The notes: generated from the letters alone by a model not told the origin. Shown: positions 6,781 through 16,702, numbered from the stretch's first letter. The stretch is 64,000 nt of DNA from DATARH01 sp035550515 (GCA_035550515.1 DASZOZ010000062.1:1-64000); one strand, 5' to 3'. Made by a program: numbers and translations.

Positions 6781-9700
6781 TGCCGCTTGACGATCTGAGC
6801 CCGATACTCGGCCGGGTGAAGCGGCGCACCACCCTGTTCGGCGCCCCGGAAGGGCATGACGCGGCGGTCCTCGGCGCGCTGTTGCGCGACGGCGGCGCGG
6901 GGTCGTGGCTGCATGTCTGCCGCGACGATGCGCGGATGGGGCGTTTCGCCGCGGCGCTCGGGTTTTTCCATCCCGGCCTCGCGGTGCTGACCTTCCCGGC
7001 CTGGGACTGCCTGCCTTACGACCGCGTTTCGCCAAACGGCGAGATCACCAGCCGGCGCATCGACACGCTGACGCGGCTGGCGGCGCGGCAGGCGCAGCCC
7101 CACCCCACCGAGGCCCTTTTTGTGCTGACCACGGTCAATGCGGTGGTGCAGCGCGTGCCGCCGCGCAAGCTGTTCGACGGCCGGATGCTGGCGGTCGGGC
7201 CGGGCGGGCGGATCGGGCTCGACCGGCTGCAAAGCTTTTTCCGCAACAACGGCTACACGCGCACCGATACGGTCCGCGAGGCGGGCGAGTTCGCGATCCG
7301 CGGCGGCATCGTCGACCTTTATCCGGCGGGCGCGGCACAGCCGGTGCGGCTCGACTTCTTTGGCGACCAGGTCGAATCGCTGCGCTCGTTCGACCCGCTG
7401 ACCCAGCGTTCCACCGGATCGATCGACAAGCTCGAACTGAAGCCGGTCAGCGAGGTGCTGCTCGACGAGCCGGCGATCCACCGCTTCCGGACCCGCTATC
7501 GCGAGCTGTTCGGCAATATCGGCAGCGACGACGCGCTCTACGAGTCGGTCAGCGCCGGGCGGCGCTATGCCGGCATGGAGCATTGGCTGCCGCTGTATTA
7601 CGAGCGGCTGGAGACGCTGTTCGACTACATGCCGGCCGCCGGCGTCTCGTTCGATTACCAGGCCGACGAAGCGCGCCGGCACCGGCTCGACGGCGTCGCC
7701 GATTTTTACGCGGCACGGCAGAGCATTGCCGCATCGGGCGCCGGCGGCGGCGCGGCGCCGCTCTACCGGCCGGTGAAGCCGGACCAGCTGTTTATCGGCG
7801 ACGACGAGTGGCAGGCGGTGCTCGGTGAGCGGGCGGTGGTGCAATTGTCGCCGTTCGCCAGTCCGGACCCCGACGCTTCCCCGCTGGGGACTGCGGCTTC
7901 TGTCGACGCCGGCGCCCGCCCGGCCAAGAGCTTTGCGGCGGAGCGGGCCGACGCGAAGGTCAACCTGTTTGCCGCGGTGCGCGATTATCTCGACGCCGAG
8001 CGCAAGGCCGGCAAGCGCGCGGCGATCGCCGCCTACAGCGCCGGCTCGGCCGACCGGCTGGCGACGGTGCTGCGCGAGCGCGGGCTGAGCGACCTGCGTT
8101 CGGTCGGCGATGGCGTCGCGCTGGAGAAGCTGCCGCGTTCGGCGGTCGGGCTGGCGATCCTGCCGCTGGAGCACGGCTTCGCGACCGACGGCCTCGTCAT
8201 GCTCGGCGAGCAGGACATTCTCGGCGACCGGCTGGCGCGGACGCCGCGCCGGCGGCGCAATCTCGACGAGTTCATCGCCGAGGCGTCGGCGCTCGCGGCC
8301 GGCGACCTCGTGGTGCACGAGGAGCACGGCATCGGCCGCTACGAGGGCCTGGAGACGATCGATGTCGCCGGGGCGCCGCATGATTGCCTCAAGGTGCTCT
8401 ACGCCGGGGACGGCCGGCTGTTTGTGCCCGTCGAGAATATCGAGGTGCTGTCGCGCTACGGCTCGGAGGATGCCGGGGCACAGCTCGACCGGCTGGGCGG
8501 CGCGGCGTGGCAAGGCCGCAAGGCGCGCGTCAAGCAGCGCATCCGTGAGATCGCCGGCGAGTTGATCCGCGTCGCCGCCGAGCGCCAGTTGCGGCCGGGC
8601 GAGGCGATCGCGCCCCCCGAGGGCATCTACGAGGAATTCGCCGCCCGTTTCCCCTATCCCGAGACCGACGACCAGTTGCGGGCGATCGAGGATGTGCTGG
8701 GCGACATGGCCTCGGGCCGGCCGATGGACCGCCTGATCTGCGGCGATGTCGGCTTCGGCAAGACAGAGGTGGCGCTGCGCGCGGCGTTTATCGCGGCGTA
8801 CTCGGGGGCGCAGGTCGCGGTGGTGGTGCCGACGACGCTGCTGGCGCGGCAGCATTACCGCAACTTCGCCGAACGGTTCGCGGGGCTGCCGATCCGCATC
8901 GCCCAGCTGTCGCGCCTGGTCGCGGCGAAGGACGTGAAGCTCGTCAAACAGGAGATCGCCGACGGCAAGGCCGATATCGTCGTTGGCACCCATGCGCTGC
9001 TTGCCAAGGATGTGCGCTTCGCGCGTCTCGGGTTGGTCATCGTCGACGAGGAGCAGCATTTCGGCGTCGTGCAGAAAGAGCGGCTGAAGCAGCTCAAGGC
9101 CGACGTGCACGTGCTGACGCTGACCGCGACGCCGATCCCGCGCACGCTGCAACTGGCGCTCAGCGGGGTGCGCGAGATGAGCATCATCGCCACCCCGCCG
9201 GTCGACCGGCTGGCGGTGCGGACCTTTGTGATGCCGTTCGACCCGGTGGTGCTGCGCGAGGCGATCCTCAGGGAACGCGACCGCGGCGGGCAGGTGTTCT
9301 ACGTCGCGCCGCGCATCGCCGATCTTGATGAGGTGCGCGAGGAATTGCGCAAGATCGTGCCGGAAATCCGCGTCTGCATGGCGCATGGCCGCATGCCGGC
9401 CAGCGAGCTCGAAGACGTGATGACGGCGTTTGACGAACGCGCCTACGACCTGCTGCTGTCGACCAATATTATTGAGTCAGGACTTGATATACCCTCTGCT
9501 AACACATTGATCGTGCATCGGGCCGACATGTTCGGGCTGGCGCAATTGTACCAGCTGCGCGGCCGTATCGGCCGCTCGAAGCTGCGCGCCTATGCCTATC
9601 TCACGCTGCCCGAGAAGAAGAAGCTGTCGCCGACCGCGCAGCGCCGGCTCGAAGTGATGCAGACGCTTGACATGCTGGGCGCCGGGTTCCAGCTCGCCAG

Positions 9701-10388
9701 CCACGACCTCGACATTCGCGGCGCCGGCAACCTGCTGGGCGACGAGCAGTCGGGCCATATCCGCGAGGTCGGCATCGAGCTCTACCAGCACATGCTGGAA
9801 GAGGCCGTGGCGGCGGCGCGCAGCGGCGAGTCCGACACGCTCGGGGCGGCGCCGCCGGAGGATTGGAGCCCGCAGATCACCATCGGCACGCCGGTGCTGA
9901 TCCCCGAGGACTACGTCACCGACCTGGCGGTCAGGCTGGGTCTCTACCGGCGCATCGCCGGGCTGGCCGACCGGCGCGAGAGCGAGGCGTTCGCCGCCGA
10001 GCTGATCGACCGCTTCGGCCCGCTGCCGGCGGAGGTCGAGAACCTGCTGCAGATCATCGCCATCAAGCGCGCCTGCAAGGCGGCCGGGGTCGAGAAGGTG
10101 GATGCCGGGCCGAAAGGCGCGGTGATCACGCTGCGCGACAACCGCTTCGCCAACCCGGCCGGGCTGGTTGAGTTGATCCAGCAGCAGGCCGGCCGGTTGC
10201 GGCTGCGGCCCGACCAGAAGCTGGTCTATCTGCGCAACTGGGATGACGAGGCCGCGCGTCTCAAAGGCGTCGCGGGGCTGATGCAGGCGCTGGTCAAGCT
10301 CGCCCGCAACGCGCCGGCGGAGGCTGCGCCGATGCCCGCACCCGGGCCGGCGTTGCGAAAAGGCGCCGCCGCCGGAACACGCGCGTAA
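6780..10388 (+). CDS. mfd: Transcription-repair coupling factor Mfd
   Basis: A large Mfd of 1202 residues, with the UvrB-like N-terminal module, the RNA-polymerase-interacting domain, then a RecG-like translocase with Walker A GDVGFGKTE near residue 655, DEEQHFGV near 757, TATPIPRTL and QLRGRIGRS, and the C-terminal TRCF domain. It removes RNA polymerase stalled at lesions and recruits UvrA. It follows sdhE with a one-base overlap. Strong antisense open frames lie across it, but these are GC-rich shadows. The C-terminus is a normal low-complexity Ala/Pro tail. Confidence 0.97.
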   Translation: MPLDDLSPILGRVKRRTTLFGAPEGHDAAVLGALLRDGGAGSWLHVCRDDARMGRFAAALGFFHPGLAVLTFPAWDCLPYDRVSPNGEITSRRIDTLTRLAARQAQPHPTEALFVLTTVNAVVQRVPPRKLFDGRMLAVGPGGRIGLDRLQSFFRNNGYTRTDTVREAGEFAIRGGIVDLYPAGAAQPVRLDFFGDQVESLRSFDPLTQRSTGSIDKLELKPVSEVLLDEPAIHRFRTRYRELFGNIGSDDALYESVSAGRRYAGMEHWLPLYYERLETLFDYMPAAGVSFDYQADEARRHRLDGVADFYAARQSIAASGAGGGAAPLYRPVKPDQLFIGDDEWQAVLGERAVVQLSPFASPDPDASPLGTAASVDAGARPAKSFAAERADAKVNLFAAVRDYLDAERKAGKRAAIAAYSAGSADRLATVLRERGLSDLRSVGDGVALEKLPRSAVGLAILPLEHGFATDGLVMLGEQDILGDRLARTPRRRRNLDEFIAEASALAAGDLVVHEEHGIGRYEGLETIDVAGAPHDCLKVLYAGDGRLFVPVENIEVLSRYGSEDAGAQLDRLGGAAWQGRKARVKQRIREIAGELIRVAAERQLRPGEAIAPPEGIYEEFAARFPYPETDDQLRAIEDVLGDMASGRPMDRLICGDVGFGKTEVALRAAFIAAYSGAQVAVVVPTTLLARQHYRNFAERFAGLPIRIAQLSRLVAAKDVKLVKQEIADGKADIVVGTHALLAKDVRFARLGLVIVDEEQHFGVVQKERLKQLKADVHVLTLTATPIPRTLQLALSGVREMSIIATPPVDRLAVRTFVMPFDPVVLREAILRERDRGGQVFYVAPRIADLDEVREELRKIVPEIRVCMAHGRMPASELEDVMTAFDERAYDLLLSTNIIESGLDIPSANTLIVHRADMFGLAQLYQLRGRIGRSKLRAYAYLTLPEKKKLSPTAQRRLEVMQTLDMLGAGFQLASHDLDIRGAGNLLGDEQSGHIREVGIELYQHMLEEAVAAARSGESDTLGAAPPEDWSPQITIGTPVLIPEDYVTDLAVRLGLYRRIAGLADRRESEAFAAELIDRFGPLPAEVENLLQIIAIKRACKAAGVEKVDAGPKGAVITLRDNRFANPAGLVELIQQQAGRLRLRPDQKLVYLRNWDDEAARLKGVAGLMQALVKLARNAPAEAAPMPAPGPALRKGAAAGTRA

Positions 10389-10482
10389 GGTGTTCTTCAC
10401 AACTATCGGGGATAATGCCGTCGGGCCGCGTCCATTATCCGGATGGCGGTCGTCGTGCGTGCGGTACGCGTAGGTGAAGCGA

Positions 10483-10854
10483 ATGGCCGACATCCTGATC
10501 ATCGATGACGACCCGCAAATGCGCCGCCTGCTGACCCGCATCCTGCACGGCGCCGGCCACGCCGTCCGCGAAGCCACGGACGGGCGCGGCGGGATCGAGG
10601 AGTTTCGCCGTCGCCGGCCCATGCTGGTGATCAGCGACATTGTCATGCCCGACACCGAAGGCATCGAGACGATCCGCGTGCTGCGCGGCGCGGCGCCGCA
10701 AGTACCGATCATTGCGATCTCGGGCGGCACCGACCCGCTCTATCTGCGGGCGGCTTGCGCGCTCGGCGCCACGGCGTCCCTCGACAAACCCTTTTCCGCC
10801 AGCCAGCTCACCACACTCGTCGCCAAATTGCTTGCCGCAGCGCCGGTCCATTAG
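10483..10854 (+). CDS. Stand-alone receiver (CheY-like) protein
   Basis: A single receiver domain of 123 residues with no output domain. The acidic pocket is Asp8-Asp10 (IIDDDPQ), the phospho-acceptor is Asp52 in VISDIVMPD, the switch Ser is Ser80 in IAISGG and the conserved Lys is Lys102 in DKPFS. All key residues are present, so it should be phosphorylated by a histidine kinase. The ATG at 10483 has AGGTGA upstream; an in-frame GTG at 10474 is less likely. It lies 94 bp after mfd and 71 bp before a cNMP-binding/SpoIIE phosphatase on the same strand, which suggests a joint signalling role. No histidine kinase is encoded nearby. Confidence 0.88.
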   Translation: MADILIIDDDPQMRRLLTRILHGAGHAVREATDGRGGIEEFRRRRPMLVISDIVMPDTEGIETIRVLRGAAPQVPIIAISGGTDPLYLRAACALGATASLDKPFSASQLTTLVAKLLAAAPVH

Positions 10855-10925
10855 GCGGGGCGCGTGCAGGCCGGCGCGGGGATATCCGCTTTACCCGCTG
10901 CCCGGTTTCACTCATTGATGCGGGC

Positions 10926-12272
10926 ATGAGCGACTCGGCGGCCCGCGCGGACATCGGGATCGGGCAGTGGACGGTGGAGGAGATTACCGGGCTCCTTGCG
11001 CCGCTGCCGCTCTTCGCGCGGCTCGATCCGCCGGCCGTAACGGCGATCGCCCGGCGTTGCGGCTTCGCCTATTTCCACGCCGGCGACGTGATCATGCGCG
11101 AAGGCGAGGTGAGCACCTTCGCCGATGTGATCCTGATGGGCGAGGTCGATATCTTCGTCACGACCCCGGCCGGGGAGGCGCATGTCGCGACGGTGGGGCC
11201 GCCGCATCTCGTCGGCGAGTTGGGCGCGCTAGCGGCGACGCCACGCAGCGCCACGGTGATTGCGCACGGCGATCTGTGTGTGCTGCGCATCGAGCGCGAC
11301 AATCTGATGGCGCTCACCGCCCAGCATCCGTCGATCGGCTCGGCGATCATCGGCGAGCTCGGCCAGCGCATCTACCGGATGAACCGCTCGCTGGCCTATC
11401 TGACTTATGCGGCGAATGCGCTGGGCCGCGACGAATACGACCCCGAGATGCTCGCCGAGCTGACGCGGCAGCCGGGCGAGCTGGCGAATTTCGCGCGCGC
11501 CTTTGCGGCGATGGCGGCCGAGCTCGAAGCCAAGAAGCGCCGGCGCGACGAGATGCAGGCCGCGGCGACGATCCAGAATTCGATCTTGCCGCGGCCCTTG
11601 CCGCGCGACGGGGCGCTGGCGGCGGTCGACCTGCACGCCGAAATGCACCCGGCGCGCGAGATCGGCGGCGATTTCTACGATTTCTTCCTGATCGGCGCGG
11701 ACCGGCTGGCGGTGACGGTCGCCGACGTGTCGGGCAAGGGCATCCCGGCGGCGCTGTTCATGGCGGTGTCGCGCACCGTGCTGCGCGGCGGCGAGCGCGG
11801 CGCCGACATGGCGGCGGACATGGAAAACGCCAACCGCCTGCTCGCGGCGGAGAACGCCGCGGCGATGTTCGTCACCGCGTTCCACGGCGTGCTCGACCTC
11901 AAAAGCGGGCTGCTGCGCTACTGCAATGCCGGGCACAACCCGCCCTACCTGCTGCGCGCCGACGGCAGCCGCGAGACGCTGAAGGCGACGGGTATCCCGT
12001 TCGGGGTCATGGAAGACGCGCCCTACCGCATCGCCGAGGTGCAGCTCGGGCCGGGCGACACGCTGTTCCTGTTCAGCGACGGCATCACCGAGGCGTTCAA
12101 CCCGGACGCCGAGGAATTCGGCACCGAGCGGCTCGAGGCGGCGCTGGAGACCGCGCGCGGCGGCGCGGCGGCCGCCGTGGTCGGCGCCGTGCTGGCCGCG
12201 ACCGGCAGCTTCGCCGCGGGCGCCGAACAATCCGACGACATCACCGCGCTGGCGCTGGCGTATCGCGGTTGA
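10926..12272 (+). CDS. Cyclic nucleotide-binding domain fused to a SpoIIE/RsbU-type PP2C phosphatase
   Basis: A two-domain regulator of 448 residues. Residues ~28-150 are a Crp-type cNMP-binding domain (FARLDPPAV, IMREGE, GELGALAATPRSATV). Residues ~185-215 form a charged helical linker. From ~216 to the end is a SpoIIE phosphatase (AATIQNSILPRPLP, IGGDFYDFF with metal ligand Asp249, VADVSGKGIPAALF, CNAGHNPPYLL, FSDGITEAFN, SDDITALAL). Such proteins dephosphorylate STAS anti-anti-sigma factors or similar partners in response to a ligand. No anti-sigma or STAS gene is in the window. The receiver gene just upstream is the likely partner. The start at ATG 10926 is chosen from homology; a Shine-Dalgarno is not obvious. 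Confidence 0.88.
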   Translation: MSDSAARADIGIGQWTVEEITGLLAPLPLFARLDPPAVTAIARRCGFAYFHAGDVIMREGEVSTFADVILMGEVDIFVTTPAGEAHVATVGPPHLVGELGALAATPRSATVIAHGDLCVLRIERDNLMALTAQHPSIGSAIIGELGQRIYRMNRSLAYLTYAANALGRDEYDPEMLAELTRQPGELANFARAFAAMAAELEAKKRRRDEMQAAATIQNSILPRPLPRDGALAAVDLHAEMHPAREIGGDFYDFFLIGADRLAVTVADVSGKGIPAALFMAVSRTVLRGGERGADMAADMENANRLLAAENAAAMFVTAFHGVLDLKSGLLRYCNAGHNPPYLLRADGSRETLKATGIPFGVMEDAPYRIAEVQLGPGDTLFLFSDGITEAFNPDAEEFGTERLEAALETARGGAAAAVVGAVLAATGSFAAGAEQSDDITALALAYRG

Positions 12273-12280
12273 TGCCCCGG

Positions 12281-13117
12281 TTACGCCGGCGACCAGCGGT
12301 AGATTTTCGTCAGTGTGCCGCCCATCAGCGCAACGCGCTCGCCGTCGGAGAGGCGGGGGGTGACGCGAAACGCGTCGACGCCCTCTTTGTAGGTGAGCAG
12401 CCCGGTGGCGCGGGTCCAGTCGGTGCCCCACATGCAGCGGCCGAAGCCGAACGCATCGAAGATGCGGCCGAGCGGGTCCCAGATGTCGTTGTAGGGAAAT
12501 TTCTCGTGCGACAGCGTGCAGGCGCCGCTGATCTTGATCGCGATGTTGGGATGCGCCGCCAGCGCCACGACTTTCGGCAGGTCGGCCCAGGCGGTCGGCG
12601 GCGCGGGCGGCTCGAAAGGCTGCTGCAGGCCGAGATGGTCGACGACGATCTGGGTATCGGGGTTGCGCGCGGCCATCTGCCCGGCCTGTTCGAGGCGGCC
12701 CCAGCACAGCAGGTTCACCGCCATCCCGTGCCTTGCGGCGGCGGCGAGCACGCGGTTGACGCCGGGATCGGCCGGGTCGGTCGAGACATGCTCGCGCATC
12801 ATGATGCGCACCCCGACCGTGCCCGGCTGCGCGGCCCAGTCGGCGATCGTCTCGGCCACTCCCGGGTCGTTGGGATCGACCGGGCGCACCAGGCAGAATT
12901 TCGTGGGATGCTTCCGCTGCACGTCGAGCGCGTAGCTCGGGTCGTAACCGTACATGCTGAACGGCGATACCAGCACCGCGGCGTCGACGCCCACCTCGTC
13001 CATCGCCGCCACCATCTGGTCGCCGGTCATCTCGGCCGGACCGTGCAGCGTGCCGACCCAGGGGCGGCCGGGATGGTTGCGCTCATAGGCATGCACCTGG
13101 ACGTCGATCACCGGCAT
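12281..13117 (-). CDS. Amidohydrolase family 2 (TIM-barrel metal-dependent hydrolase)
   Basis: The protein has 278 residues and an amidohydrolase-2 (COG3618-like) fold. The N-terminal strand IDVQVHAYE supplies a metal-type His, IVVDHLGL in the middle another, and the C-terminal WGTDW the conserved Asp. Relatives include dicarboxylic-acid lactonases and decarboxylases, but the substrate is not predictable here. The N-terminal HxH is reduced to one His (His9), which occurs in several subfamilies. The gene converges on the SpoIIE phosphatase gene with 8 bp between them and is divergent from the NTF2-like gene (143-bp gap). Confidence 0.82.
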   Translation of the reverse strand: MPVIDVQVHAYERNHPGRPWVGTLHGPAEMTGDQMVAAMDEVGVDAAVLVSPFSMYGYDPSYALDVQRKHPTKFCLVRPVDPNDPGVAETIADWAAQPGTVGVRIMMREHVSTDPADPGVNRVLAAAARHGMAVNLLCWGRLEQAGQMAARNPDTQIVVDHLGLQQPFEPPAPPTAWADLPKVVALAAHPNIAIKISGACTLSHEKFPYNDIWDPLGRIFDAFGFGRCMWGTDWTRATGLLTYKEGVDAFRVTPRLSDGERVALMGGTLTKIYRWSPA

Positions 13118-13260
13118 CTCTCAGCCCTCCCGAGTGGCGCTGTCTTGTGTGCCTCGAAGCCTAGTGCCGCGGTGCGGCGGAGCGAAGCCTATTCTGCGAA
13201 GGAAGAAATGGAGCGAGGGCACGCCTAAATAAGGTCGGCGGAAAATCGCGGAGAACCGAT

Positions 13261-13737
13261 ATGGCGGATGATGTTCGGCCACCACTCCCTCCCTTCACGC
13301 ACGAGAGCGCGGTGCAAAAGGTGCGCGCCGCGGAGGACGCGTGGAACACCTGCGACCCGGTGCGGGTGTCGCTCGCCTACACGCCCGACAGCAAGTGGCG
13401 CAACCGGGCGGAAATCTTCGCGGGCCGTGCCGATATCGTCGCCTTCCTCACGCGGAAATGGCAGCGCGAGCTCGATTACCGGCTGGTCAAGGAGGTATGG
13501 GTGTTCGCCGCCAACCGCATCGCCGTACGGTTCGCCTATGAGTATCACGACGATTCCGGTAACTGGTTTCGCGCCTACGGCAACGAAAACTGGGAGTTTG
13601 ACGAGAACGGGCTGATGCGGCGCCGGCATGCCAGCATCAACGACCGGCCAATCGGCGAGGCGGAGCGCAAATTTCACTGGGATCGCCGCGGCTCCCGCCC
13701 GTCGGATCATCCGGGGCTCAGCGATCTCGATCTGTAG
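13261..13737 (+). CDS. DUF1348 / NTF2-like fold protein
   Basis: A 158-residue protein of the DUF1348 family (SnoaL/NTF2-like cone fold). Typical segments are AVQKVRAAEDAWNT, VSLAYTPDSKWRNR, FLTRKWQRELDYRL, RFAYEYHDDSGNW and AYGNENWEFD, and it is close to the usual length. Family members are small soluble proteins of unknown chemistry. The start has GGAGAA upstream. The stop is 2 bp before the 3' end of the convergent MFS gene. Confidence 0.85.
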   Translation: MADDVRPPLPPFTHESAVQKVRAAEDAWNTCDPVRVSLAYTPDSKWRNRAEIFAGRADIVAFLTRKWQRELDYRLVKEVWVFAANRIAVRFAYEYHDDSGNWFRAYGNENWEFDENGLMRRRHASINDRPIGEAERKFHWDRRGSRPSDHPGLSDLDL

Positions 13738-13739
13738 AA

Positions 13740-14978
13740 TCAGTCGGAGGCTTGCTCGCGCGGCGCGGCGCGCGGGCCGGCCTCGCCGCGCGTCAGGCGG
13801 GCGACCGGCACGCACAGCACGGCGAGCGCGGCGCCGAGCAGCACAAAGCTCGCGGTGGCGCCCCAGCAATCGGCGATCAGCCCCATGATCGGCGGGATGG
13901 TGATCGCGGCCATCCGGTTCATCGTCTGGCGCAAGCCGACCACGGCGCCCTGGCGATATGGGCCGACGGCCTTCGCCTGCACCGAGAACATCATCGGCTG
14001 CACCACGCCCGACAGCCAGCCGCGCACGACATTGGCGACGAGCAGCAGCGCGTAGATTCCGCCCAGAAACGGCGTGATGCAGATCGCCAGGATCGAGATC
14101 ACCGTGCCGCTCAGCATGGTCTTTTGCGGGTCGCCGAGCCGCATCGCCCGGCCGGCGAACAGCGAGCCGAGACCGCTGAAGGTCTCCACCGTCGCGAACA
14201 GCAGGCCGATCGTCGTGCCGACAAGCCCGATGCCATGCAGATAGACGACGTAGAGCGAAGACTGGATGCCCATCGTCGAGGTGCGCAGAAAGATGATCGC
14301 CATCGTCGTCGCGACCGCGGGGATCGCCATCAGCGCAAAGCAGCCCGCATAGTCGGCGACGTTCGGCAGCAGATCGCGCAGCCGGAAGCCGCCGGAAGGC
14401 GGGGCGTTGCGCTGCTTGGCCTCGGGTGCGCGGAGCAGCGCGACGGTGAGCACGATACCCCATAAGGCGCCGAGCAGGTAAGACGGCCAGGCGCCGCCGA
14501 AATCCCAGGCAAGGCCGACGATGATCGGTGCCGCGGTGGTGCCGATGCGGGCGAAAAAGCTGAAGCGGCCGATATATTCGGCCTCGCCCTCGGCGAGCTG
14601 CGCGATCAGCGTCTGGGCGCCGGACCAGGCGAAGGACAACGCGCCGCCATTGACGATCTGCAGGATCAGCAATGGCCAGAACCACGGCAGCAGCGGGAAC
14701 ACCGGCGCCAGCGCGATCGCCGACCAGACGAAGAACAGCGTCACCCGCCGGGTGCCGAAACGGTCCATCAGCACGCCGATATGGATCGACAGGAACACCG
14801 CGAGCAGCGAGCGGGCGCCGACCAGCATGCCGACCTGCGCGGCATTCATGCCGAGCGACAGCCCGTAAAGCGGGATCAGGAAGATGTAGAAATCGGTGTA
14901 GCCCATGCCGAACAGACCGACGATGTAGATCGGCGCCGGGTTTTGCAGGGCTCGCGGGCGGGCGGGTTCGCTTCTCAT
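13740..14978 (-). CDS. Major facilitator superfamily transporter
   Basis: A polytopic inner-membrane protein of 412 residues with about twelve hydrophobic segments in two halves. The MFS loop motif appears as GVLMDRFGTRRV between the second and third helices, and a weaker counterpart FAGRAMRLGDPQKTM in the second half. The substrate is unknown. I took the ATG at 14978 because the frame upstream is Pro/Arg-rich and overlaps the region before the solute-binding protein gene. It is divergent from that gene with a 128-bp gap. Confidence 0.85.
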   Translation of the reverse strand: MRSEPARPRALQNPAPIYIVGLFGMGYTDFYIFLIPLYGLSLGMNAAQVGMLVGARSLLAVFLSIHIGVLMDRFGTRRVTLFFVWSAIALAPVFPLLPWFWPLLILQIVNGGALSFAWSGAQTLIAQLAEGEAEYIGRFSFFARIGTTAAPIIVGLAWDFGGAWPSYLLGALWGIVLTVALLRAPEAKQRNAPPSGGFRLRDLLPNVADYAGCFALMAIPAVATTMAIIFLRTSTMGIQSSLYVVYLHGIGLVGTTIGLLFATVETFSGLGSLFAGRAMRLGDPQKTMLSGTVISILAICITPFLGGIYALLLVANVVRGWLSGVVQPMMFSVQAKAVGPYRQGAVVGLRQTMNRMAAITIPPIMGLIADCWGATASFVLLGAALAVLCVPVARLTRGEAGPRAAPREQASD

Positions 14979-15106
14979 TCTGCGGCCATAGTCCGGCCTT
15001 CCATGGTCGGCGCCAACCATTTCGTCCGCAAGGGTGAGGTGCGGTGCTTGCCGCTCGACCGGCGGGCGGATATTGAGGCGGGCGACAAAATCTCGAGGAG
15101 GCGGGG

Positions 15107-16702
15107 ATGGCGGGGCTTCGGGCGGCGGTCGTCGCGATTGCGGCATTGGGGGTGGGCTTTGCGGCGACATCCGCTCTCGCGCAGAAACAGGGGGGCATCC
15201 TCCGCATCCCGCACGGCGACAGCCCGGCCAGCATGTCGATCCTCGAGGAATCGACCATCGTCGCCGAAGGACCGATGATGGGCGTGTTCAACAATCTGGT
15301 GATGTTCGACCAGCACATCGCCCAGAACAGCCTCAGCGATATCGTGCCCGAGCTGGGGACCAGCTGGGCGTGGAGCGACGACAAAAAGGTGCTGACCTTC
15401 AAGCTGAAGGAAGGCGTCAAGTGGCATGACGGCAAGCCCTTCACCGCAGCCGACGTCAAATGCACCTGGGATCTGCTGACCGAGCGGGGGCCGCAGAAAC
15501 TCCGCGTCAACCCGCGCAAATCGTGGTGGCGCAATCTCGACCAGGTCACCACCAACGGCGATTACGAGGCGAGCTTTCACCTCAAGCAGCCGCAGCCGTC
15601 GTTCATCCTGTTCCTGGCCTCGGGCTGGTCGCCGGTCTATCCGTGCCACGTGTCGCCGGCGCAGATGCGCCAGCATCCGATCGGCACCGGCCCGTTCAAA
15701 TTCGTCGAGTTCAAGCCCAACGAAACCATCAAGATCGCGCGCAACCCGGATTATTGGAAGCCGGGGCGGCCCTATCTCGACGGGATCGAATACACGATCA
15801 TCAAGAACGCCGCGACGTGGATCCTGGCGCTCGGCGCCAAGCAGTTCGACCGCACCGGGCCGGGGTTTATCGCGCCGGCGCTGATGAAGGAGATCAAGGG
15901 CGCGGCGCCCGAGATGGAATGCCGGATCGACAGCTGGAACACCACACGGACGCTGATCACCAACCGCGCCGCGCCGCCTTTCGATAACCCCGAGCTGCGC
16001 AAGGCGATGCAGCTCGCGCTCGACCGCCGGGAGTTCATCAAGATCATCGGCGAAGGCGAGGGCCGGGTCGGCGCGACGATGGAGCCGCCGCCGGAGGGCG
16101 TGTGGGGCATGCCGGCCGAAATGCTGCAGACGCTGCCGGGCTATGGCCCCGATGTCGAAAAGAACCGCGGGCAGGCGCGCGACATCATGAAAAAGCTCGG
16201 CTATGGGCCGGACAAGCACCTCGCGGTGACCGTCACCACGCGCAATGTCGCGGCCTATCGCGACCCGGCGGTGATCCTGATCGGCCAGCTCAAGGACATC
16301 TATATCGACGGCACGCTCAACGCGATCGATACCGCGCAATGGTATCCGACGGTGATGCGCAAGGACTACACGGTGGCGTTTACCGTCACCGAGACCGGCC
16401 TCGACGACCCGGACCAGATGTTCTACGAAAACTATTATTGCGGGTCGGACCGCAATTACACCGGCTATTGCGACGCCGAGACCGACAAGCTGATCGACGC
16501 GCAGTCGCAGGAAAGCGATGTCGAGAAACGCAAGCACATCGTCTGGCAGATCGAGCGGCGCCTCGCCGAAGACGCCGGCCGGCCGGTCATCTTCCACCCG
16601 CGCCAGGTGACCTGCGCCTACCCGTATGTGAAAGGCATCACCACCGGCAACAACAGCCCCTACAATTTGTGGCGGCTGGAAGACGCCTGGCTCGACCGCT
16701 AG
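15107..16702 (+). CDS. ABC transporter solute-binding protein, family 5 (peptide/opine/nickel type)
   Basis: This periplasmic binding protein of 531 residues has a Sec signal peptide at 1-25 (cleavage after SALA). The mature part shows the SBP-5 pattern: GGILRIPHGDSP, VPELGTSWAWSDDKKVLTF, LKEGVKWHDGKPFTAADV, then GTGPFKFVEFKPNETI and ARNPDYWKPGRPYLDGIEY. A strong GAGGAGG precedes the ATG. No cognate permease or ATPase genes flank it, so it is an orphan binding protein working with a distant transporter. The ligand class (dipeptide, opine, glutathione or other) cannot be read from the sequence. Confidence 0.92.
   Translation: MAGLRAAVVAIAALGVGFAATSALAQKQGGILRIPHGDSPASMSILEESTIVAEGPMMGVFNNLVMFDQHIAQNSLSDIVPELGTSWAWSDDKKVLTFKLKEGVKWHDGKPFTAADVKCTWDLLTERGPQKLRVNPRKSWWRNLDQVTTNGDYEASFHLKQPQPSFILFLASGWSPVYPCHVSPAQMRQHPIGTGPFKFVEFKPNETIKIARNPDYWKPGRPYLDGIEYTIIKNAATWILALGAKQFDRTGPGFIAPALMKEIKGAAPEMECRIDSWNTTRTLITNRAAPPFDNPELRKAMQLALDRREFIKIIGEGEGRVGATMEPPPEGVWGMPAEMLQTLPGYGPDVEKNRGQARDIMKKLGYGPDKHLAVTVTTRNVAAYRDPAVILIGQLKDIYIDGTLNAIDTAQWYPTVMRKDYTVAFTVTETGLDDPDQMFYENYYCGSDRNYTGYCDAETDKLIDAQSQESDVEKRKHIVWQIERRLAEDAGRPVIFHPRQVTCAYPYVKGITTGNNSPYNLWRLEDAWLDR

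Noticed and set aside
6759..9386. 875-codon open frame antisense to mfd
   Set aside because: It is the mirror of the highly GC-rich mfd coding frame, Arg/His/Gln-rich in composition and with no recognisable domain; mfd itself is certain.
10967..13228. 753-codon plus-strand frame over the SpoIIE phosphatase and amidohydrolase
   Set aside because: Runs through two real genes in other frames or strands; Arg-rich shadow without domain similarity.
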